A stretch of DNA of 64,000 bases from the NCBI RefSeq assembly GCF_000787575.1, contig NW_012236502.1, positions 248,001 through 312,000 on the forward strand, written 5' to 3'. The position numbers and the translations under genes were made by a program. Below the pieces are notes generated by a model that ran no database searches, was not told the DNA's origin, and saw nothing but the letters and a program-made list of their open reading frames with translations. The DNA is from Acytostelium subglobosum LB1. Its lineage: Eukaryota > Evosea > Eumycetozoa > Acytosteliales > Acytosteliaceae. Shown here piece by piece: positions 11,486 to 22,923 of this stretch (within the stretch, counting starts at the first letter, position 1; every line of letters starts with the position of its first letter).

Positions 11486-11939
11486 ACAACCACCATGACA
11501 TGCAGACAGTATTTTTTGTGTCGCCTAAACCATTCAAAGAGGTGGGAAGAGACTCTTTGGCCAGGAGTGGCCGGGTCCACTCGTGCGTGGATTAGTGGAA
11601 GAAACTTGCTTCCAATGATAATTTCTTGAGGGGCGTCGTTGCCAGTCGTGGTGCCAGTGCCTGGCGAAAGCTTAAAGGTAGTCTTCCTGTCACACTCCCC
11701 AATCGATGGTACCCGAGCTTGGTGTTGTCAAGATACAAATCAATTCGTACTGCCTCTACTCTATCAAGGATGGAAAGTGGTACCACCGAGCTCCATTGAA
11801 CTACCCAGTCGAACAGATACTTTCATGCTACCTTCCATGATCGATCATCATCACAATCTCAATAAACATCCAGCAAACTTCACATACAACCCGATGTCCA
11901 TTTATTGTTGTGTTGTCTTATGAGCCAGCCACAGACGGA
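11486..11939. other. Gene-poor spacer with possible decayed coding sequence
   Basis: No intact gene is seen. One + frame around 11600-11790 reads GVVASRGASAWRKLKGSLP and similar protein-like text but has no start. It may be remnant coding sequence belonging with the fragment before it. Confidence 0.3.
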
Positions 11940-14900
11940 TCAATCATCTCCAAAGAGCATCCTCAACTCCTCTATTCTGATCTGTTTCTTCATCTGCAAT
12001 GTGTCTTGGGCCAAGTTCTTCTTGTTCTGTTGTAGTTTGAGTATCCTCTCCTCAATAGAGTCCTGATCATTTGTGATTGGTGTTATGGTTAGCTTTACAA
12101 TGTTATTAAAGTGGAGTGGAATCGAGGAAAACATACCTTAATAACGAATCTAGTTACGTAGACATTCTTGTTCTGTCCAATACGATAGACTCTGTCGATG
12201 GCTTGCTCCTCAGTGGCAGGATTCCACCATGGATCGAGAAGGAATACATGTGAGGCAACGACCAGGTTGAGACCAAGACCACCAGCCTTCATCGAGATGA
12301 GGAACACCTTGACAGAGGCATCCTCCTTGAATCGCTTGATGGCTATCTCTCGCTGCTTCTGTGGCACTTTGCCATCGAGTCGAACGAATGTGATTCCACG
12401 CATCTGTAACGGTATCTCGATGAGGTCCAGCATTGAGGTCCACTGCGAGAAGATCAATGATTTGGACTCGGGGTCGTTGGTGATGACCTTGTCCAACTCT
12501 TGCAGTAGCGCATCGATCTTGGTACTGCTCTTCCAATTGTCGGCGGTCAGCTTGTTCTGTTGCAGTTGCTGACTGGCCTGATCGGTGGTTGACCTCTCAA
12601 AGCAGACAGGCTTGAGCAGGCTGTGTTGGAACTGGTTCTTGCACGTTGGACACTTGGATGTGATCACCTTGGGTGCAGGCTCCAAGAAGACTGGCGAGTG
12701 GGGTGGGGAGGTATTGTCGTTGGATGTGGTGGATGTGCTGGAGGTGGATGTGGTCTGGCCACCCTCATCCAGGACACCGATGCAGTTGGACGAGGCGCTG
12801 AGATGGTTCTGCTTCTGAGTTGGTGAGTCGTAGTGTGGCAGGCCACTCATTGATTGGTTCAGTCCAATGGCCTTGGGAAGTGGAGCGGCGGGCATTGAGA
12901 AGGTTGGCGAAGACGTGGCGTTGGTTTGATCATCGGAGCACTCCATCTGCTGGTGTTGATGGTGGGGATGACGGTCATCCTCTGGTGAAATGTACTTGAA
13001 TATACAGTCTTTACAAAACAGATGGCCACAGGTGGTGAGGTAGGGTGTCTCCAGTGTCTCCATGCAAATGATGCACTCTTGGTCCTCAATCTCACGTCCA
13101 AGGATCTTCTTTAAGCGCTTGCCCAACTCGAGTGGCGTCATCTCCTCGTTGGCCTTGATGGACTCGAGGAGTTTGTTGAGCTCCTCCGACACGTCCTGTT
13201 CGATCAACGAGAACAGCTTGTCCTTTAGGATGTTCCTCACCAGGAAGGGATGGTCGCAGACCTGGCGCAGTCGAAGCAGCAGCTCCAGGATGTGGGCGTA
13301 GTTACGCAGCAGCGTGCCACTCTGGAAGAAGCTGATGAACTTGCGCTTGGAGGCGTTCCACAGCTCCTGGTAGATTTCCTGCTCCTCCTCGCTGAAGCTG
13401 TCGTGGCGCACAGTGATCATCTTGTCTGGCAGGTCCAATATAGGCGTGTTGTTCAGCTTCTGGTCCTTGACACGACGTAGCAAGATCTTTGACAATAGGA
13501 TCCTGAGTCGCGAGAAGCCCTTCTCATCTCTGTTCTTGCTGGGCTTCATAATATATTGGTTCCACCAGTAGAAGTTGGAGTAGGGCTCGACGCGCAGGAA
13601 GTGCAGCAGAGAGAAGAGGTCGTCCAGCTTGTTCTGGATGGGCGTACCAGTGACGCACCATCTGATCTTGGAGTCGAGCGCACAGGCGGCCTTGGTCGTG
13701 CGTGTCAGACGCTCTTTGATCGTATGCGCCTCGTCCAGCACCACACGGAACCAACGCACGGCAAGAAGACCGCCATTATCGTACTTCTTGGAGCCACGCT
13801 TGCGCTTCTTTGCCACGATGGTGTTGGGGGAGACGCCCGCAGGCTGGACAGTGATAAGTGGCGAGAAGCCACTGCTGGCAAACATGTTGCTCGATGCGCT
13901 CTTTTGGGAGAGCTCAGAGTCGTCGTCCTTCTCGTCGGGATATTCGGCCGACAGTGTCGTGTAGGTCGAGATGACCACGTCGAACGACGACAGGAATGTG
14001 ACGTCACGGTTGCGGCCTGGACCATGGTAGATGTACACGTTCAGACATGGGTCAGTGTGTGTCGTGATCTCGTTGTACCATTGTTGCAACACAGACACTG
14101 GACAGATGATCAGTGTGGTCTTTGATTGAGGGAAGTCATTGTTGTTGCTGGTGCTGGTTGATGTGCCTTGAGTTGGACTGGTTGAGGGACCGATAGGGTA
14201 GTCAGCCTCGTTGTACTTGTTGGCCAGTATGATTGAGAGAATCTCGATGGTTTTGCCCATGCCCATATCATCGCAGAGTAGGCCACCTTTGACAAACTCA
14301 ATGTTCTCGTTGGTCATGCAGCCGTCCAGGTCATTGATTGAGAGATGCTCGTCAGGACTGGCCTTCTCACGATTGTACATCCACTGCAATGCCTGTCTCT
14401 GATAGTTTCGCAACGTTAGCTTCAGGCCTGTGGGACTGTCCATCTCGTCCAAGGAGTGATTGGTGTAAAAGTCCTCAATCCTCTGTTTGAATATGGTCTC
14501 CATTGACTTGCCCAATACATCACTGCTGCCACGCAGTGCGCCTGATGGTGTAAGGTTGCGTGAGCTCGACAAGAAGTCCAAGCTGACATTGAGACTGGAG
14601 TTGGAGCCGCCCAGGCTTTGTTGCGACAGTTGCAACTCGCTGCCACTGCTAAACAATGCCGATGTGGACGTGGGCAATGAGGCGAATGAGGATGAGGGCG
14701 AGTAAAGAGAGAGCGGGGTGATGACAGAGGAGAGTGATGTGTTGGGAGAGAGTCCCGCCAGTGAGGAGTTTGATGATGACGAGAAGTTGTGGTAGTTGAG
14801 TGGTGCCTGTTGTGGCGATAGCATGGATGGCTGATATACGTTGTTGTTGGGTGCTGTGGCAATGTTCAATTCGAGTCCAAGTTGTAGCCAAGCCTTGGCC

Positions 14901-16561
14901 AGGATGTGCTCGCGTGACATGACATACTCCTTTCGCACTCCATTGTAGAATCGCATCTCTAGCTCGAGTTGACCAGCCTTGATGTTGGAGCCAACAATGG
15001 TGCACTCCATCTGAATGTAGTTGTTCTCCATCAGCAATGACATCCACCATGACAGCGTCTGAGGGAGTGTAGCCAATAATGACTCGTTGGACGACTCAAC
15101 GTGCGCAAACAGTCTGACCATGGCCGATGGCGACTCGGAGCTCTTGACAACGCGCAGGGTTGCCGGGCTGGGCACTCTGAGTCTTAGAAGCAGGTTGTGA
15201 TCGCTGCAAGTGAGGTCCACGGTGTAGACGCCTAGATAACTATCCTTGCACATCATTGGCGCCATGATCGAGGCGACTAGCGGGGAGGACGGAGACTTGT
15301 TCGTGAACTGCTGGTATTGTGATGTCCAGAGCTGTGAACATTGTGCCACGTCATGCATAGGGAATGGACTACCACTGCTGCTGTTGCTTATGGTGTTGAT
15401 GCTGAGTGCCTGGAACACGGGCGACGAGGTTGACGCGGCAACTGAGTTCATGGGCGGTGTGACAAAGATGTTGGCTGGCTGCGCGGGCACGACCAGCGAT
15501 GGCGTTTGGGTTGGTGTTGGCGTTGATGTTGATTGTGGAAGGAGTAATGACGAGTGATGGAGCGTGGATGACAGGTCCATGTTTAGCGATGATTGTAAAT
15601 GATTGAAACTGCCACTGAGACTGTCTCCAAGTGAATGTGCGTTGATGTTACTGTTGTTATTATTGTTGTTTGTGAAGCTTATTAGTTCGTTATATATGCT
15701 GTTCAGGTTGCCGCTGATCGAGTCGGCTGTTGATGGTGTTGGTTGATGGGAGTGCTGTTGTTGTGGTTGTTGTTGATGATGATGTTGTGGCAGGAGATAT
15801 TGGCTGCCACTGGCGAATGATGGATGGTCGGTGAGATTTGTAGGAGGAGAGTTGTTGGGAGACGAGGGGATGCTTGAGGTGTTTCCAAAGTCAAAGAGGT
15901 CGAATGTACGACCTGGCGTAGTTGGTTGCGATGGCGAGAGTGGCACGTTCACTGGTGGCGACAGCGGCGACGACGAGTCCTGCACCACCAATTGCATTTG
16001 ATTGTTGTGTACATGCTGCATCATTGTCGTCGTCGGCGGTGACATGTATTGCGTGGCGGGTGCATGTGATGGTGAGGCAACAGATGTCGCACTGCTGGGA
16101 GGTGCACCAAACAGATGTGATGATGACGACAACAGTGAAGTGGACAATGGTGCCGCTGCGGCTGTAGTCTTTGATGACTTGGCCGCCTTTTTCAGTCTCT
16201 TTGTCGGTTCATTATTTGATGCATTGGATTGATCCCCAAACAATGATGATGAATGTGATGCAAATGAGTTATTGACCATTAATGTTGGTGGAGGTACATT
16301 GTTATAGTTCTGTTGTTGTTGTTGTTGGGGTTGCTGTGATTGTGGCATTGGCTGTGGAGGTAATGTCGGTGAATTATATATGTACTGTTGTTGTTGTGGT
16401 TGTTGTTGCGCTCCATTATATATTGTTTGTTGAGGTAATGTCTGTTGCTGTAGCTGTTGTTGCTGTTGTTGCTGATTCTGTTGTTGTAGTTGTTGTAATT
16501 GATTTGACAACTGTGATGTGAGTAGATTGAAATTGTTATTATACTCCATTGCATATATCAT
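11940..16561 (-). CDS. RAD5/HLTF-type SNF2 ATPase with internal RING finger
   Basis: A SWI/SNF2-family DNA translocase with a RING domain between its two helicase lobes, the layout of RAD5, RAD16 and HLTF (post-replication repair, PCNA ubiquitylation). Exons are 12137..16561 and 11940..12062 (74-bp intron), giving 1515 residues. A second in-frame ATG lies four codons in, at 16549. Residues 1-450 are Gln/Asn/Ser/Pro-rich and poorly conserved. The N-lobe starts near 714, with Walker A DDMGMGKT near 767 and DEAH near 942. The RING begins [21 protein letters not shown] near 1159, and its last cysteine pair (KCPTCKNQF) comes about 105 low-complexity residues later. The C-lobe contains [11 protein letters not shown] and DRVYRIGQ. 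I see no clear HIRAN domain, although residues ~440-560 resemble the RAD5 N-terminal region. The choice between RAD5 and RAD16 is unsettled. Confidence 0.88.
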
Positions 16562-18883
16562 TTCAATCTATAAGTAGTGTAGTGTAAGATAGTCCAAGTT
16601 AGTAACATTATTCATTGTCAATGCATGCATGACACTAGACACGAACATGTATCAATCATTCAATCAATCAATCAATCAATCCATTCAATCGATAGTTTAT
16701 ATATTCAAGTCGGCACTGACTGACTGATAGTAATATGATATTGAAGTAGTAATACACTTAAATATGTAATAAATAATAATTATATATATATACAGATATA
16801 CACAGACAGATGACAAAATGAAAGAGTGATGTGAAGTGTGACAATGTTTGCGATGATGATTCGATTCGGAATTGGATTGAGCTAGTGAAAGATGTGATGG
16901 TGCAAGATGGGGGTGGGTGATTGTTGTTTCGGTTGGTTTGTCAAAGTGTGCAAAATGAGGGAATGTGCATTGTTGGCACCTATCCAATGTGAATGTCACT
17001 TACATTAGGAATGATGCCACTCAAAAGTAATAATAATATCTGTGTTTGTAAGTTACTGCTTTCTTATCTTTTAAAGAATCCTATTTATAGTCTATCTTTG
17101 AATCCTAATTTGTATTTGATTAATCGTTAGGACATGTTAGATCAATATTAACAACAACACAACAAAGATTGAGTACATACTTGATGAACTTATTGAATGA
17201 ATAAATGAATGAATGAATGAATGAATGAAAGTTATACAAGTATTGTTTTAATCAATGATGTATATGTTGGGTAAGAGACACTTGATGGACGTTTCAAGAT
17301 ATCCTTTGCCCTTAAAACTAGTAAGTTAACAATTCATGTAACATTTAGAAGTTGACGATCATCATAGGTCAATGTGAGTTAGTTGGTTCGGGTAGGAACT
17401 GAATGGGTATGATGTGTGAGTTAGTCAGCCCAGATAGTCTAGTCCAGTTTGTTGGTATGGTATCATGACCAAGAGATAGAGAGATCTTGATCTGATTTCT
17501 TTGATTTTCCTGTCCTTTCGGACATGGACGCTTCTTATGCCAAGGTGTCTCTGAAGCAACATTAGTAAATTCACCTAAGTGTTGAATGGGAAACACTGAC
17601 CAAAATCAATCACCTATGAATCCACACTCAAAGCCTCTCATCGTTCACCGAATTTTATTAAGTTTTTGCCACATTCCATCAAAAACAGTAATCTAGGAAC
17701 ATAGATAGTTTTTTTTTTTTATGGATTGATGGGTGGCTGCAAACAAGTTGGCATCGGCTGGTAATCCTACTTCACAACACGTGTTTGTTTGAATTCCAAG
17801 TTAAATGGCGCCTCTCTCTTTGATATAACCCATTTGACTTGGTCAACTTGTGAACATCATCAAGCGAAGTACTTCATTATTCAGGTCATCTTGACATAAT
17901 CGAATGAATGAAGTTGAAGTTGAACTACAATGAAATGAATAAAGTTCAAGTCTATTATTATCTACACACACTCACACACAGAGTCATGATCAACAACAAC
18001 AACAACAATAACAAACAGTATCAATAACCCACTAACAACAACCAACCCACCACACATCTCGACCACTCGAATGAATGAATGAATGAATGAATGAAATGAT
18101 CAGGTGACTTGATGGTCATGGCATCCCACCCTTAGATGTAAATGTGGTGGTGTGTTATTCCTTAGTTGAAGGGTCAGCGTTATGATAAGTTAACGACTGA
18201 CTGCACCTATACTTATAACAACCAAACCCCACTACTACCATGAGATGTTGTACTACTCACTTTAGGTATAATCTCTACTACCTCTCTTAATTCTATTGTT
18301 AATGTTGTTGATGTTGATGTTGAATGTGATTGATGGGTGTGGGAGGAGAGAGGAGGAGGGTCTTAATCATCAAACAAGGAGTGAGGTGGATGTTGGAGCG
18401 TGTCCAACAACAACATCAATCAATCAATCCGTCCCTCACTCACATGATCATCAGAGCGCGACAATCAATCAATAAATCAATCAATCCACTAATCTATACT
18501 TATACACTCTCCACTCTCTCTTTATATTCGTCCTTCCCACCCTTTGTTGCCAGCCCATTTGTCAACAACATCACCGTCCATCCATCGCTCTTCACTCCAT
18601 CACTCCATCCATCATACATCCATCCCTTAATTAATCAAATCCATTCATTCCCAGCTCCCCAATCCTATACTTTATTGCATTGTTTTAAACTGTAGAGTTG
18701 ACAAGTTATACTCAACTGATTGGTTGGTCAACACGTACCCGCTGTCATCTCTGTCCAGTCCATCCATCAATCCATCACTCTGTCCATTGAATCAATCAAT
18801 CAATCATTCAATCTCAGTCCCAACCTCAAAGACAGACAGACATCTATTCAGATAAACATATCTCTCAATCAAACAATCAAATA
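16562..18883. other. Large divergent intergenic region
   Basis: This 2.3-kb stretch separates the SNF2 gene (minus) from the kelch-RhoGAP gene (plus) and has no credible protein gene. It contains (ATCA)n at 16660-16682, (GAAT)n at 17195-17226 and 18070-18095, and TC/CA-rich 5' leader sequence after 18400. A non-repetitive block at about 17360-17620 contains several short perfect stems and is a candidate RNA (see findings). Confidence 0.45.
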
Positions 18884-21800
18884 ATGAGTTGGACAGCATC
18901 AAAGCTTTCAAAACTTCCAGATGCGACATTGTCAGTGCACTCATTGTCAGGCACGATCTCTGGTGATAGGGACATAGTACTATTTGGTGGATATGACTTT
19001 GTCAACGACAAATTGTCCAACAACACTATTGTACTTAATACAGGTTGGTACAGTCCAAGCACTCAATCAATCAGGTGATATCAATTCCCTAACATCCATC
19101 ATTCAATCAATACTTAGCTCATCCAAATGGATTTACCAAGCCTCATACACTGGGCGTGCCGCCACCCCCGTGTTCAGGCCACACGGCAACACAGATTGGA
19201 AGAAAGATGTTTGTGTTTGGCGGCCAGACAGATACATCGCAGTTAAATGACATGTATCAATTCAACACAAATAATTATTCATGGTCCAGACCCAAGGTGT
19301 CAGGTGAGCCCCCAACACCGCGATCAGGCCATACAGCATCATACATATTCGACAGTTATATAATGATATTCGGTGGTGTCAACAAGTCAACTCCACTCAA
19401 CGACATACATCTATTCCATACCGAACGAAATCAATGGTCTAAACTAGCTCCGGGCGCGTCAATACTCGATCAGACGACACCCTCCTCGATCAACCATAAT
19501 GACACATCCGAACCATCACCAACGACAAGAGGTCGTTCTGCAACAATATCACACCCTTCGACACCTGTCACAGAGTCTGGTCACCCCTTCAAGCAAGCAG
19601 TCCATTCAGCCGCAGGTGGAAACTCACCGCGCAGTCACCATTCGCCAATCGTCCACCTTATCAATCGATCACCTCTGGCGGCACAACAACAACTACTTCC
19701 ACCAATTGGCGGTACCACGGCAACAACAACTTCAACTACATCATCGACATCATCGCCAACAAAGTCAATCACCAACGCCACAAACTTAGTGTACCCAACA
19801 CCAAGATCCAATCATACATGTACCATTGTTGGTTCAAAGGCATTCATATTTGGTGGATATAATGGTGAACAGTTGTTGAATGATCTGTATGTTTTGAACT
19901 TGGAGACATTGGAATGGACATTAGTAGAGTTGCAGGGCGATGCCCCATCGCCAAGATGTGGACACTCAGCCGTGGCCATCGGCACAAAGATATATATAAT
20001 CGGTGGCAGCTTGATTGGTGTTGGCAATCCGATGCAATCATCAACAGATCCAGATATTTATATATTGGACACGGAGTATTTGACATGGACATTGATCAAG
20101 ACACATGGATCTACACCATCACCGAGATATGGACATGTGTGTCTGGCAATATCAAGTAGATTGATCATCATTGGTGGTGCAGAGAATTCCAACAACAAGA
20201 AGTCACAGATATGTACCATGTACCATGTGTTGGAGACTCTCAAGTTGGTGTTCAAGACGCCTTCCAGGAACCTGTTAAATCGCAATAACTCATCATCACT
20301 GAGTTTGAACTCCAAGCGACTTCAAACATCTCTTGTCAACTTGTTCAAGGCTGCATCATCATCACCTTCGACCACGCCAGAAGTCATTGACCCGGCCACT
20401 TGCACATTGAGTCCAGGATTGGCCAATGATCGACTTCCCAGTCCAGGTGGAAGGGTATCTGGGTTCAAGCCACCATTGTCATCTTCATTGAACATATCAC
20501 CAAGTCCATCAGTGGCACTATCACTCAATCAACTTGATATTGCCAGTCCCAGTCCAGGTAGTAGTGAGCCAACAATGCACTCCAACATGGTATCATCGCC
20601 AAGTGAGTGTGATATTCCAGCCATTGCCATTGGTGAATGCTGCTCATCGACCGCATGCCATCTACGATATAGTGTAATGCGTGATCTCTACCTCGAGAGC
20701 AAACAGATGTACAAAGAGGAGTTGGAGAGAAGATTGAAGTTGGAACAAATCATCGAGTCATCAATGCGCAATGTCAAGACCAGTGGCAGTGGCAGTGGCA
20801 CACCAATCAAGAATCAGCAGGTGATGGAGATGTATGTGGATGACTTTGCCAGAGAGCTGAGTAGATATGAGAAGAGATTGAAGTGGGAGGAGATGGCCAA
20901 GCGTGAGACGAGACAACAGTTGGTCAATCTACGCGCCAAGTTTGAAGTCCTGTCAAACTCTGTTGGTGGCATACCATCATCATCATTACTCTCTGATTCA
21001 ATGAGTGATATTAGTGATAACAGCATGGATTCCAGGTCCAACAAGTGTATCGAGGTCGATCCCGAGGACATTAGCATCGATGGACCATTCAACTCTACAC
21101 CGAACTTGGCAACAGCAGAGTCCAATGTGACACCAGGTGTCAAGCGCACTCTAACGGCCAACTCATTGCATCAACGATCGTCATCACATCCAATCCAGTT
21201 CCTCAATGGTCTCAAGAAGAAGGAGAAAGAGAAGGAGAAGGAGAAGGAGAAGGAGAAGGAGAAGGATGTTGGTAGCAAGTCACCATCAGAGACACCCAAG
21301 AGTGGACACAATCATATATTGAAGTTCCTCAAATCAAAGAAGGGCAATCGTAACTCGGTACAATTCGATCGTACTCCAGTGACCATGGTGGAGGATGATC
21401 AGGATCCAGTGATAGTTATCAGTCCAATGAATGGACATAGATCACCGATCAAGGAAGAGTCGTCATCATCATCCAATGACGAGTCATCAACATTCATGGA
21501 TGGATCATCAGTGTCATCAGTGCTAGACGATGCACATAGTGATAATGGTGCCGACAAGAAGTCCAGAAGGAAACAATTATCACAATCACTCAAGAGTATA
21601 TTGACAACATCAAACAACAACAAGGTTGAGAAGGAGGTCGAAGAGAAGAAGAAGGACAAAGACAAGAGGATAAGCATGAAGCTCAAGATCTTTGGTTCAA
21701 AGTCCAAAGAGACCATCCCATTCCGTATCGAGATATTTGACAAGCTCATCAGTCACCTGGAGGCGAATGGTAAATATTCAAATTAATCATGGAACTATCC

Positions 21801-22563
21801 CACCCATCACTCATACTAACATACCATCATATATATATAGCCATTGAGATAGAGGGTATATTCAGGATGTCTGGCAACATGGATACAGTGAGACATATTG
21901 TAAAGTCATTTACACAACAGGAACCAAATCTCAACTATGAGGTACACAATATCTCCAATGCACTCAAGCATTACCTGAGAGCACTCGATCCTCCACTGAT
22001 ACCCTATGACTTCTTCATTCCAATGTTGGATGCATGGAGTATGTATCCATCCCAACATTCACTCACTCCTGTCAATCAATCATACTAACTTCCAAATTTT
22101 TGATCAAACAGAGAATGAAGATGCAGAGACTATTAGGAATATATGTTGGAAGATACCGACTGCCAATAGATTGGTATTGAATAACTTGGTGGCATTGTTG
22201 GTCAAGATTGCACAGAGATGTGATGTGAACAAGATGGACACAAAGAATCTTAGTATTGTATTTGGGCCAACCATTATGAGACCAAGGATACAGACACTGG
22301 ATAGAATGGAATTGATGAGTGAGACACAGATACAATGTGGAATCATGCAGACTCTCATAGAAGACTTTGCCTACATCTTTGAAGAGACGCCACAATGTCT
22401 GCCACAGTCATTCACGCATGCAGACTGTGCCGAGAAAGCCAACTTTGAGCGAGTTGAGTTAGAGATTGACTCGACAACCACTCCATTCTCATCATCACCA
22501 TCACCATCATCCCAACTATCAACTAGCTTGCCTCAGTTCATTGATAACATATCTGTACAATGA
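18884..22563 (+). CDS. Kelch-repeat RhoGAP protein (gacHH-like)
   Basis: A protein with N-terminal kelch repeats and a C-terminal RhoGAP domain, predicted to switch off Rho/Rac GTPases. Exons are 18884..19043, 19118..21769, 21841..22038 and 22112..22563 (introns 71-74 bp), giving 1153 residues. Kelch motifs such as FGGQTDTSQLNDMYQF, IFGGVNKSTPLNDIHLF and FIFGGYNGEQLLNDLYVL span roughly residues 25-430 and should form a beta-propeller. A Ser/Pro-rich middle and a Lys-Glu run (near 21225-21265) follow. The RhoGAP domain starts near residue 920, with the arginine finger in IEGIFRMSGN and the conserved VLNNLVALL helix and NLSIVFGP loop. This domain pairing recalls D. discoideum gacHH, but I cannot confirm orthology. 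The C-terminal ~40 residues are low complexity. Confidence 0.88.
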
Positions 22564-22923
22564 ATGAATACATATATTATATTATATTATAACTATTATT
22601 ATCTCTTCCCCCATGCAAAGGTGATATGTTGGGGAAGTGATCCAAGGGGTCAATTTCAAGGTTGTGTTCGAATAAGCGAGGGGTCATCTCAAATTCAAAT
22701 AATTTCAGCCATCAACAACGCTGTTGGGAAGTGTGAAGTGGTCTTTGATCACATGATGGTTTACCCCCAAACAATCACTTTTCTACACTTAATTATATTC
22801 ATTTCATTGTATTAATACACATAAATATTATCACTTACCTCCTTTATTAATGATCACGAGGAACCAAGAATCAATCATTCAATCGATCAATCAAATCAAT
22901 CAAATCAATCAAATCAATCATAA
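22564..22923. other. Short spacer between the two RhoGAP genes
   Basis: A 360-bp spacer with no gene. About 22620-22790 is non-repetitive and carries AGGGGTCA twice. The rest is AT-rich with (ATCA)n just before the downstream ATG. Confidence 0.4.
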
